Assembly (NCBI GenBank): GCA_003971905.1
Contig: RSEE01000135.1
Span: 17,501-81,500, forward strand
Source: Moniliella sp. 'wahieum'
Lineage: Eukaryota; Basidiomycota; Moniliellomycetes; Moniliellales; Moniliellaceae
Length of the DNA: 64,000 bases
Reading direction: 5' to 3'
Below are positions 49,736 to 58,542 of this stretch, piece after piece (position 1 is the stretch's first letter; the number at the start of each line of letters is the position of its first letter). The notes below the pieces were generated by a model. The model was not told the origin of the DNA, ran no database searches, and saw only the letters and a list, made by a program, of their open reading frames with translations. The position numbers were made by a program, and so were the translations under genes.

Positions 49736-50827
49736 CTCGGAGCTTCAAAGCTTCGATCCGCCAAGGGTGTGGGATGGTCGATAGATAGTCACCCGGGTGT
49801 CTTTGAGCAAGGCACCTTGTATATACACGCTCTGTGAGCATGTGAATGAGGCAAAGAGTAATCTAGTCATTAATCAGTGTGAGATCTGTGAGAGAGGATG
49901 CGACACATGTGATGGCTTTTTCCATTTTGCCACGCTCAGTCATTAACCAGACAGCTCCTGGGGTTTTTTCACGGGGCTGAGCCGCTGATGAGCTGATGCA
50001 CTGATTCGATGACCTACCAAAGTGCACATGCGCTCGCTCAGCGCTCAGCCGGTCACCTCGCGAACAGCCGCGTACCAACGCGCGTGTCCGCGCGTTAACC
50101 GAACGTGTTTAACTGGCTGGCCATACTGAGGTCCACCCGCCGTGATTACCGAAATGGCCATCACCACTCGGTCACGTCGAACCGACGAAGTACTAGTGTG
50201 GCACGTGGGCGGGCAGATGGACCGGACCACATAATCCTACCACAACAGGGGGAGGTCTATGTTGGATGAGCCTCATCGCTATGGTCGGCTTTCTGCGAGG
50301 CGCCTGGGCTCCTCGCACGACGCAAGACGCAAGACGCAAGCCTCAGGGCGGTCAGCATGAGCTCCTGTACGGACCGCACAGGAGAGAGCCATGCTGCGTG
50401 CAGGGGCAATGGGTGTGGGAGAGCGTGAGCGGGACCGCGGCTCGGGGCGATGAGGCGGGAAGCTGCGCATGTGATCTCTCAGAGTATGCCGCAGAACGCA
50501 TGTCGCATGTCGATGTGCGCCTGGTGGGCTGATCCGCAGTGTGAGGGGGGTAGTGAGGAGATGGAGAAGGGGAGTGTGGCTGTGGCTGTGGCAGCCAGAA
50601 GAGGCAGGAGGCGTGTGTGAGGGGGGGATGCGTATGTGAGATCTGAGAGGTACGTACGATGTGCTGGGAAAGCGGAGCGTGAAAGCGGCGGGCCATCTCA
50701 GACCATCATCCATCCTCCCATCCATCATCCATGGGCTCAGCCTCAGCCTCAGCCTCAGAACGCTCAGCCATCCATCAGCCATCCCCCTCCTTCTTCTTCC
50801 GGCGGAGGCACGCACACCCCACCAGCA

Positions 50828-50833
50828 TATATA
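50828..50833 (+). promoter_or_regulatory. TATA box of the lipocalin-like gene
   Basis: GCATATATACAC lies about 175 bases before the ATG at 51007, with a long CT-rich stretch in between, as often seen in fungal promoters. Confidence 0.4.
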
Positions 50834-51006
50834 CACTTGCCCCCTCCGGTCTGTGCGGCTGTCGTAGCCTCCTTCTGCCCCTCGCCTCCCTCTTGCGAAC
50901 CACCAGTGCCTGCGCCACTTGTCCCGCCCCCAACTGTCTGTCTGTCTGTCTGCGCCTGCTTCCACCACCTCCTCCTCCACCTGCCCCACCCTTACCTCCC
51001 ATCACC

Positions 51007-51752
51007 ATGCCCTCCGTCTCCACGCCGCCATCGTCCATGTGGGAGAACACCTCCGCCAGCACAGAAGCGACCGAGTGTGCGGACGCCGATGTGGAACTGG
51101 ACTTTAACCCGATGCACCCGTCGCAAGCTGGACTCTTCCGGCGGCTGGTGGGTACCTGGAGCCTGGAACGCGCTGTGGCCAGCACGTCGACGGGCGCAGT
51201 GGTGTCCGATGCACTGGGCACGTGTCCGCGTGGCGTGCTGATCTACAGTCCGGACGGGTACGTCACTGCCTCCCTCGAGGCAGATTTGGATGCCCACCCG
51301 TTAGCCCCACGCACAATGCTCTACACGGGCCCATTTGAGTTGTGCGCCCCTAAATGTCCAGAGGAAGAAACGTACCAAGGCCGATTCCCCGACGCACTCT
51401 GCTTCGACCTCCTCGACTCGTCCATCCACGCCAACGAGATTGGTTCCATCTACACACGCGAACTCAAAATTGGTCATGGGCCCAATCGTAAACTGGCCAT
51501 GCACATGCCCAATCTCGTCCCCACTCACCTGTCTCCCCACGACAGGAAAGATGTACGTGTACGCCCCCCCCTCCCCCTCCCCTCTTTGTCCCCTCTGTTC
51601 ATCGTACCCACACTCCAACAGGGGGTAACACGCGTTACGTGTGCGAGGAGGCTTGAGCACTGAGTTCCGAGTACTGACTGCCTATCTGTGGTTAGGATAC
51701 CGCCATCTCGCTCGACTTGCAATGGAAGCGCGAGGAAGCGTTTTCGTTTTAA
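51007..51752 (+). CDS. Lipocalin-like domain protein (Lipocalin_5 type)
   Basis: Two exons (51007-51552 and 51696-51752) with a 143-nt intron carrying GTACGT, a TACTGAC branch site at about 51671 and TTAG. The 200-residue product has the lipocalin start LFRRLVGTWSLERA near residues 42-55, then PRGVLIYSPDGYVTASLEA, and the terminal strand ISLDLQWKREEAFSF. These match the LVGTWxLxS and GxLxYxPDGYMSAxL boxes of the family, which binds small hydrophobic ligands in other proteins. The reading frame is intact. There is no signal peptide, so a cytosolic location is inferred. Ligand and pathway are unknown. Confidence 0.75.
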
Positions 51753-52335
51753 GGATGGCCTTTTCGAAGGCCACGTTTTACACGTTTTGTCTTAGACCGT
51801 TCCTGGTGTTTTTGTATACCCGCCCAGCTCGCCTCATCCCCCTCCACTCTCGGACATGGCGCCCTGCGTCTCCCCCCCCCTCCTATCCCGACTCTTGGCT
51901 TCCATCCTCGGCTGGCTAGCCCCTTCTGCCTCTATTCTCTCTTTTGGCTCGATGGGACTGGCGTCCCTCTCCCGGTTGTCACTGTCATGGTCATCGGATC
52001 TATATCTATATCTATTTGCTACCTCACCTTCCTCTCTCGCCTGTTTCGTTACGATGCATTGCTAGTTTTCCCGCAAGCTCACTCCCACCCCCTCCGTTTT
52101 GTACATCTTAGGATTGGTGAGATCTGGTGGCGGTAGGGGAGAGTGGAATGGGTTCAACCTATCGCACCCCCCCTGTTCCCCCCTTGCCCGCTATGCGAGG
52201 TAGATGAGAAGTGGGGACGCAGTACCTGACTGGTTCTTACGCGCAGCAAGCGACGGCGCGGTTCCTTTCCCCCTGCCATGTTGGAATCGTGTGAATGAGT
52301 GATGAGTAACGAGAAACGATTGATGATTGGTGGCC
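51753..52335. other. Intergenic left of the retroelement
   Basis: 3' region of the lipocalin-like gene; no gene recognised. Contains GTGAGATCTGG near 52125 and a tract of alternating TATATC near 52000. Confidence 0.4.
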
Positions 52336-52340
52336 GGTGG
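52336..52340. repeat. Target-site duplication, left copy
   Basis: GGTGG flanks the left LTR and is repeated at 56066-56070 after the right LTR. Five bp is the usual size for Ty3/gypsy integration. Confidence 0.85.
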
Positions 52341-52520
52341 TGTCACAGTCGGGGCTAAGGCGAGGGAGACCAGGATCAGACTAGGCCAAGGGTGTAGCAA
52401 TCGTTCGTGGGGAAGAAGCAAGAACAGAGGACATGGTGCGAAGTGGAAGGAACAGGGAAGGAGCGAGACGCTCGAGACGAAGAAATTGGAAATGGGAGCG
52501 AGATCAGCCAAACTATGACA
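52341..52520 (-). repeat. Left LTR (3' LTR of the element)
   Basis: 180 bp; begins TGTCACAGTCGG and ends AACTATGACA on the plus strand. Differs from the right LTR by one substitution (ACTAGG/ACTAAG) and one G. Confidence 0.95.
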
Positions 52521-52540
52521 TTGCCCCCTTTCAGACCTCA
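52521..52540 (-). other. Polypurine tract
   Basis: On the minus strand, CTGAAAGGGGGCAA directly precedes the 3' LTR. This is the expected plus-strand primer. It overlaps the stop codon of the integrase frame (52531-52533). Confidence 0.8.
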
Positions 52541-55500
52541 TCTCCCGGGCGGCGACGGAGGCGAGAGAGGGCGAGTCGGCGGGCATGGGAGACAGGCTTA
52601 TCGGGGTAGAGGGCGTGGAAACGGACCACTGGCTCGGCGTCATGAGACATGTCCGCAGCGGGTACCCACTCCCTCTCGTGGACAGGATAGCCCCGGAAGT
52701 GAACAAAGTACTCAATGCGGCCTCCACGACCCTTGCGGCGAGAGTCGAGAACATGTTCGACCTCGTGATGAACCGCACCATCATCAGCATACTCGGGGAG
52801 AGGAGGCGGGGGCTCGATCAAGCGGGCAGGGACCACGTCACCAAGGGTGTAGGCTCGCAAGCGGGACACATGGAACACGTCATGGAGGTGTAGGTAGTCG
52901 GGGAGGCGGACCTGGTACGCGGCGCGGCCCACGGCGCGGACAATGGGGAAGGGGCCGATGTAGCGATAGTCGGGGCCGTCAGAAGGCCGCTGGCTGGGCA
53001 CATACCCGTCCCGACGGACCAAGACAGGCTGGCCAGCAGTGAAGGAAGCCGCCTCGGTGCGCTGCTGGTCGGCATAATGCTTGTAGCGTGCTTGGGCCGC
53101 GGCGAGCGTGCGGTGGGCCACCGCCTGGGCCGAACGCAAATCCTCCAGATATGACGCAGCAGCGGGCACGGGCGAAGTGGAGGGCTCCAACTCCCCCCGG
53201 GGAGAGTAACCATAGGTGAGGACAAAGGGGGACTGGTGGGTGCTTGAGTGGGAGGACGAGTTGTAGGCGAATTCGGCCGTGGGGAGGAGGTCGAACCAGT
53301 TGGACTGCTGCTCGTCGAGGTAGCAGCGGAGGTACTGTTCGAGGATCTGGTGGAGTCGCTCAGTCTGGCCGTCCGTCTGGGGGTGGGACGCGGTGCTGAG
53401 GCTCGACTTGATGCCCAAGTCGGCACACAAGGCTTGCCAGAAGTGGCTTGTGAAGGTCGGTTCCTGATCACTCACCAGATCCCGGGGAAGGCCATGGTAG
53501 CGAAAGACATGGTGTACAAACTGGCGTGCGAGCTGGGGCGCAGTGTCCGTCGTGTGGGCGGGAATGAAGTGACCCATTTTGGTAAAACGATCCACCACCA
53601 CCAGAATCGCGTCGTAACCATTGGATCGGGGAAGCTGGGTAATGTGGTCCATCGTCAAGTGGGTCCACGGGCCTTGGGGAGGGGAAAGGGGCTGAAGGGG
53701 TCCGGCGGGTTGGTGGCAAGGCGCTTTGGTCCGTTGGCAGCGGTCGCACGAGCGCACGTAGGCCCACACGTCGGCTGACAGGCGGGGCCACCAATATTGA
53801 GCGCGGACACGGGCCAACGTCTTGTCGCGCCCTTCATGGCCCGCCAATGCCGAGTCGTGGGCGTGGTGGAGAATGGCAGCGCGGATCGGCCGGTCGCCGG
53901 GGACGTAGACCTGGTTTCCGTGCCACAAAAGACCGTCGCGGACCGTCAAAGCATGGCGAGGTGGGCTTGGAGCCGTAGCAAGGGACCAACGAGGGTCACG
54001 AGGCACGAGTTGGCGGATGCGCTGTCGAATCTCGTCGGCAGACACTCGCTCCACCACCGGTGTATCGGGGTCCGCCGCCATGAGCTTGAGGGCGGCGGCA
54101 GAACGTTCGGACATGGGCTCCGCCAGTACTTGAGGTGCCGCGCCAGCGGGCCGGGAGGGAACCGAGGAGGGAAAAGGAATCGAGTTGACAGAGGGGGGCG
54201 AGATGGGGTTAGATGAGGAGGTGGACTTGGGCCGGGGCCCGGGCGAGTGCTGGTGCTGGTGCTGGTGCGTAGTCTTGGTCTTGGGCTGGTCTGGGTGCTG
54301 GGGCTGGTCTTGGGGCTGGGGCCGGTCTTGGTGCTTGGGCTGGTCTTGGTGCTTGGGCTGGTCTTGGGGCTGGGGCTGGTCTTGGGGCTTGGGTTGGTCT
54401 TGGGGCTTGGGCTGGTCTTGGGGCTTGGGCTGGTCTTGGGGCTGGGGCTGGGCTTGGGGCTTGGGCGGGAGTTGGGGCTTGGGCGGGAGTTGGGGCTTGG
54501 GCTGGGCTTGGGGCTTGGGCGGGAGTTGGGGCTGTGGCCGGGGTACAGTCGTGGAAGGTATATGGTGATCACGGCACTGCACCTTGAGCGCGGCGCTCGG
54601 TGCGCCGGGCCGCCGCTTCAGCGGTGGCGGTGACTGCGCTGAGGTCCATGGGCTCCGCTTCGGGCGACGAGGGCCGAAACCAATGATTGCCGCCCGATCC
54701 CGGGGAGATTGCGGTACCATGAGCGCCCAGCGATTGCGATTGGTCGATGTCAATGGCCGCTGTGCGCAGTTGTTCGAAACTGATCCGTCCCAGTGAGCCG
54801 ACTCGCCGCGGGAGGCGATTGCGTCACGCACCCGCGGCTTCAAGCCGTACAGAAAGCAATAGTAGCGGTCCTCATCCGACGCGTTGGGGTTCCAGCGACG
54901 CAGCAGAACCGTGAACGTAGCGGAATAGTCCGCTGCAGATCCCGTCTGCCGAAGACGACCAAACTCCTCAAACGCCTTCAGCGCCGGGTTGCGCTCGCCC
55001 CACTGCTCCAGGAAAGCTGCGCGAAACGCAGGCCAAGACTGGAGGGCGGGTGTGGTGCGCGCCTCCAGGGGGAGGGCCACCTCCGAACCGAACTGCTCGA
55101 CCCAAGTGAGGGCCTCCCCCTGCAGCAGGCCCATGAAGCGGTCAATCCATGCCGCCGCGCCCATATGCGTGAGGGCGACGCGCGCGTAAATCTCGAAGGA
55201 GGTGACGACGTGCTGGGCCTGGACCCGGTCACGAGATGTGGGGTTCGCACCAGACGACGGGTGGAAACGAGCGGGCTCGAACATCTTCGGCTCTTCCGAC
55301 GCCTTGTTCGGGATGGCGGTCAGATCACCATAAGGCCCAGGGGCGGGAGCGGGGGCGGGGGCCGAGGACACCACGCCAGTCTGAGCCTCCCGTACCGAGG
55401 CGGCCAACCGGGCCTCTTCCGCGGCGAGCGCCGCCTCCTCCCGCCGCTGACGGAGGCGGTGCTCACGGCGCTTCGCCTCTTGCTCAGCCTCGAAAGCGCG

Positions 55501-55843
55501 GCGCTGGTCCTCCTGGGCTGCAAGGTAGGCCTGATTTTCCCGGGCCTCCGTCACAGAAGCTGGCGCATTCTGCGGGCCTCATCGACCCGGCGCTGAGCGG
55601 CCTCGAGGCCCAGCCCGGACAGGTCGGAGGCAGGCAAGGTATACCCCGGGGGCGCGGGCGCAACAGACGGCGCTGCATGGGGGGGTCCAGAGGGCCAGCC
55701 GGGTGGAACCACTCCGGGCCATCGTCGTCGAACGGAGCGTCAGAGGGGGGGTCGGACGGGGGTCGGATCGGGCCGCGCCGCGCGATGGGTTGCGGCGCGC
55801 TAGGGTTACTGGGGTCAGGGGGGTTGTCGTGGATCGAGGACAT
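52531..55843 (-). CDS. Gag - integrase - chromodomain polyprotein of the retroelement
   Basis: The frame probably starts at 55843 (MSSIHDNPPDPSNPS) and, after one shift near 55570, runs open for about 1,000 codons to 52531. It has an Arg/Glu/Ala-rich coiled coil, then a retrotransposon Gag domain (MGAAAWIDRFMGLLQGEALT, WPAFRAAFLEQWGERNPALK, RRWNPNASDEDRYYCFLYGL). A neighbouring frame near 54690 shows EPMDLSAV, the usual Gag tail, so a second indel is likely. Next is a tract of Pro/Lys/Gln repeats. Then come the integrase zinc site (HHAHDSALAGHEG with CDRCQRTK), the catalytic DDE core (LTMDHITQLP, DLVSDQEPTF, HPQTDGQTERLH) and a chromodomain (IEYFVHFRGYPVHEREWVPA). No protease DTG, no reverse transcriptase YxDD and no RNase H are present. 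Confidence 0.9.
54240..54545 (-). repeat. Pro-Gln coding minisatellite inside the retroelement
   Basis: About 300 bp of an 18-bp unit (plus strand CTGGTCTTGGGGCTTGGG) encoding repeats of PKPQDQ. It lies exactly where the protease-reverse transcriptase region should be. Confidence 0.9.
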
Positions 55844-55873
55844 CTCTGGTCGGGCTCGCCTGTTGACGGTTAG

Positions 55874-55884
55874 ACGAACGATAA
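55874..55884 (-). other. Primer-binding region, probably self-primed
   Basis: Two bases inside the 5' LTR the element reads ATCGTTCGT (minus strand, 55882-55874). The exact complement, ACGAACGAT, occurs inside the LTR itself (minus strand 55953-55945). This is the arrangement of Tf1/sushi elements, in which the RNA 5' end folds back as primer instead of a tRNA. Confidence 0.65.
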
Positions 55885-56065
55885 TGTCACAGTCGGGGCT
55901 AAGGCGAGGGAGACCAGGATCAGACTAAGCCAAGGGGTGTAGCAATCGTTCGTGGGGAAGAAGCAAGAACAGAGGACATGGTGCGAAGTGGAAGGAACAG
56001 GGAAGGAGCGAGACGCTCGAGACGAAGAAATTGGAAATGGGAGCGAGATCAGCCAAACTATGACA
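55885..56065 (-). repeat. Right LTR (5' LTR of the element)
   Basis: 181 bp; TGTCACAGTCGG to ACTATGACA on the plus strand, followed at once by the GGTGG duplication (56066-56070). Confidence 0.95.
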
Positions 56066-56369
56066 GGTGGTCTCGTCTGTTCGTTACGCGACAGACAGCT
56101 AGAAAGAGATCCATAGAGAGATCCACGCCGGCGCGCTTAGTAGCTTAGTAGCTACGCAGCACCTATCTCTCAGTGCCTTCTTGCATCTACCATGCCTTCC
56201 CGCCTTGGCCCACACCCACACCCACACCACAAACGAATACCCGTGACTGGTGACGATGCAATCAGCAAAAGCAGTCTCCCCTCCTCCCCAAAGCGCGTCG
56301 CCATATTATTCTCTTGGGAGCGCGTGCTCTCGCGCTCGCATCGCATCGCTTCCTTTCCCTTTGAGGTTG

Positions 56370-56963
56370 CTAGCGGCGCAGATCCACCACCTGGACTGGT
56401 GCGTGGGGCAAGAGGGCGACATGGGCAAACGCATCGGTATACAGCCCCTGGACCTCGCGTCCATAACGATCGAGATGGGGATGAAACGGTGCTTGATCGC
56501 GACAGGCCTGGACGTAGGCCAAGCCAAACGGGGTCAAGCGGAACAGACCGACCTTGGGCCCCGAGCGCGCATGGGGCGCACACACGACAGCCACCGCTTC
56601 GGGCAGACTGGCTTGGTACCCTGCGTGGGTGTGCAGGTCGGCCGAGGAGAGAAAAGCGGTCTGGGTGGGATGGGTGTGGATCCACCCCACCACAATCACA
56701 CCCAACTGCATCTGCACCCCCACCCACGATTCTTCCCCCATAGTCGTACACGTGTCGCGCGTGCCGTGCTGCTGCGGCACAACGAGGTGGGTGACAGTCA
56801 ACTTCCCCCCTTGCCCCGCGAAGGCGGCGCCATGAGCACCGCACACGTCTCGATCCCACGGGCGGTCTGCGCACTGGACAGACGCAGAAAACGATCCACC
56901 ACCGCGTACGGCACCTCCACCACCCGCAGCGCCTCGCCGGCCGGGGGAGGGGCGGGGGGGCAT
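56370..56963 (-). CDS. AMSH/STAMBP-type JAMM deubiquitinase, catalytic domain only
   Basis: About 195 residues with the full AMSH-type MPN+ domain: LRVVEVPYAVVDRFLRLSSA, Glu in TARGIETCAVLM, LTVTHLVVPQQHG, then the JAMM metal site in GWIHTHPTQTAFLSSADLHT (H-x-H-x7-S-x2-D), LPEAVAVVCAP and FRLTPFGL, ending at 56370. SSxDLHTH and the GTRDTC segment are diagnostic for the K63-linkage-specific endosomal group (AMSH, fission yeast Sst2). The usual N-terminal ESCRT-binding domain of about 200 residues is missing, and only 230 bp separate this start (56963) from the next gene. Two homopolymer shifts are needed: seven G at 56954-56960 and six C at 56805-56810. Confidence 0.85.
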   Translation of the reverse strand: MPPRPSPGRRGAAGGGGAVRGGGSFSASVQCADRPWDRDVCGAHGAAFAGQGGKLTVTHLVVPQQHGTRDTCTTMGEESWVGVQMQLGVIVVGWIHTHPTQTAFLSSADLHTHAGYQASLPEAVAVVCAPHARSGPKVGLFRLTPFGLAYVQACRDQAPFHPHLDRYGREVQGLYTDAFAHVALLPHAPVQVVDLRR

Positions 56964-57138
56964 GCTCAGCTCCACCACCACCCACCCCACCCACACCCAC
57001 TCTTCTATCCCTCCACGTCACACCCACACGTCACACCCACACGTGACCCCCGCACAGACCATCGATTGCGCACTCGGGGTCTTTGTCGCCGAGTTGCGTA
57101 GTACTGCGCCTCGCCCCACTTTAACCCCATCCAGCACG

Positions 57139-57147
57139 TATATATAT
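57139..57147 (+). promoter_or_regulatory. TATA box of the GST gene
   Basis: GTATATATATG lies about 50 bases before the ATG at 57195. Confidence 0.6.
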
Positions 57148-57194
57148 GCCCCAGCCTTAGCCTCATCCTCTTCACCACCCACCCCCATCCCACC

Positions 57195-58147
57195 ATGGTC
57201 CTCACGCTGCACCACCTCCAACAGTCGCAGTCGCAGCGCATCCTCTGGCTGCTGGAAGAACTCGAGGTGCCGTACCAGCTCAAGGTGTACGCGCGCGACC
57301 CAGTCACCAAGCGCGCGCCCGATCGCTCAAGCAGATCCACCCGCTCGGCAAGCGCCCATCCTCACTGACGATGACTTGACCCTCGCCGAGTCGGGCACCA
57401 TTGTCAATTACCTCATTGCCACCTATGGCCACGGACGCTTTGTGCCCCCAGCTGCCAAGGCCAAGGTCATGGATGATTACTGTATGTTGACCTGTCTCCT
57501 CCTCTTTCGTACTCGTACTCGTACTCGTACTGGACTTTTCCATGTGGCTTCTCGTTTGGTTGGATGGTGTATGGAAACTGACCGGACGACGCTGTGCCTC
57601 CCCCGTCCACCTTTCCCCCCCAGGGAACCAATTCGCCAACGCCACGGCCCAGACCTGGCTCATGGCTACATGATGTTCAAGTTTGTCCCGAGCTTTTTAC
57701 CAGCGGAGGAAAAAAAGAGCAGGCTGCGCTCTGCTGCCGCGCTGAGCCAAATGGAAGACTCGTTCATCGCACCGGAAGTAGACAAGTTCACTGCTTACCT
57801 CGCCGACACGTTGTTGCCTCGTCCAACGGCTGGATCGTCGACGGTGACGCGCAGGGCAATCCACCGGCGCAGTTTCCAGCTGAGCTGGGTCGCAGAGTTC
57901 TTGCCCTCGCTCGGTAAACCTCCTGCCTGAACCACTCGAACGCTACCTGGCCAAGATCCATGCTCGGCCCGCTTGGGCCCGCGCGTTGCAAAAGGGCGGC
58001 GAGTTTGATTGGGTAAGCTCACTGCGTAACTGTGGTGTGGAATGCGCAAGCCACGTGCGGTGCGCTGGTGGTGGTGCGATGCGCTGCCCCCCCCCTGGAT
58101 CGATCCTTGGTCTGCTCCAAGGTAAAAGCAAAGAAAGAACAAGGTAG
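57195..58147 (+). CDS. Glutathione S-transferase, frameshifted
   Basis: Start 57195 (CACCATGG). The thioredoxin-like N-domain has LHHLQQSQSQRILWLLEELE, VPYQLKVYARDP and IHPLGKAPxL-like text broken by a shift near 57330-57355. It continues with TLAESGTIVNYLIATYG and KAKVMDDY. A 142-nt intron (57482-57623) is followed by WNQFANATAQTWLM and the helical C-domain: MMFKFVPSFLPAEEK, DKFTAYLADTLLP, NGWIVDGDAQ, PEPLERYLAKIHARPAW and KGGEFDW, with shifts near 57665, 57825 and 57915. After GEFDW at 58012 there is a good donor (GTAAGC); splicing to GTGCAG at 58228 would place a TAG directly after, an alternative end. Otherwise the frame stops at 58145-58147. A cytosolic detoxification enzyme is expected. 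Confidence 0.8.
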
Positions 58148-58323
58148 TACACATGCCTAATGCAAGAAGAAACGATGCATCCCATGTGGGGATGCTTGCG
58201 ACTGCATCTGTGGTGTGGGTTGTGCAGTAGACATGCGATAGGATGGATAGGATTGCGCAGTGGGGGGGTGGGGGGTGGCGCTTACTACTTCCTGGTCGTC
58301 TGACGGCTAAGAACCACAAAAGG

Positions 58324-58331
58324 AAAAAAAA
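58324..58331 (-). terminator. RNA polymerase III terminator
   Basis: Eight T on the minus strand, seven bases after the tRNA 3' end. Confidence 0.85.
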
Positions 58332-58337
58332 TAATGA

Positions 58338-58431
58338 CGACGAGAGTGGGATTCGAACCCACGCCCCGGAGGACTACGGTTAGGAAGTAAGCAACCTGAA
58401 CGTAGCGCGTTAACCACTTCGCTATCTCGCC
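58338..58431 (-). tRNA. tRNA with anticodon CAG (leucine codon CTG), intron-containing, discriminator G
   Basis: Read on the minus strand. Acceptor GGCGAGA/TCTCGTC pairs over 7 bp (one G-T). The D arm has GCG/CGC stems with GTGGTTAA in the loop. The anticodon stem CTACG/CGTAG closes a loop TTCAGG-C interrupted by a 15-nt intron (58394-58380) at the canonical position 37/38. Intron bases CCT can pair with AGG of the anticodon loop. The variable arm is 11 nt (class II, as in Leu and Ser). T arm is GTGGG-TTCGAAT-CCCAC. The anticodon CAG reads CTG and position 37 is G as in Leu tRNAs. The discriminator base 73 is G, the serine type, and the T arm and acceptor resemble tRNA-Ser(GCT). CTG codons encode conserved leucines in ARG5,6 and RAB6 here, so leucine is the expected amino acid. 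Confidence 0.9.
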
Positions 58432-58542
58432 TGGGCTGGTCAGGTGGGGGGACGTTGTACCATGATATGTACCCTTTAAACTGAGGTGAGTAGAAAGAGA
58501 GTGCTTACCCCCACCGGGTGCTGGTTGCGCCTCCACTCCACC

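Larger units (their letters stand above)
45446..51006. other. Gene-free, lower-GC, repeat-dense island (candidate centromere or silent region)
   Basis: For 5.5 kb I see no supportable gene or RNA. By eye the base composition falls to roughly even AT and GC while flanking genes are strongly GC-rich. Short tandem arrays and palindromes cluster here: GAGATG units (45500-45590), ATAATCGAT units (48063-48098), overlapping 14-bp palindromes (48548-48567), TTAGACG units (49279-49312), CCAACGT units (49676-49735), and repeated AGATCTGAGA-like and CTCAGCGCT motifs. A TATA-like TATATATAG is near 48653. The last 300 bases (50700-51006) are the promoter of the next gene. Confidence 0.6.
52341..56065 (-). 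mobile_element. Ty3/gypsy chromovirus LTR retroelement, minus orientation, without reverse transcriptase
   Basis: A complete 3,725-bp insertion bounded by near-identical 180/181-bp LTRs (TGTCA...TGACA ends) and a 5-bp target duplication. In element orientation (right to left) the order is LTR, primer-binding region, gag, Pro-Gln-rich tract, integrase with chromodomain, polypurine tract, LTR. The protease, reverse transcriptase and RNase H regions, normally about 2 kb between Gag and integrase, are absent. It is therefore a non-autonomous derivative that would need enzymes from a full-length relative. Only about two differences between the LTRs suggest recent insertion. Confidence 0.92.
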
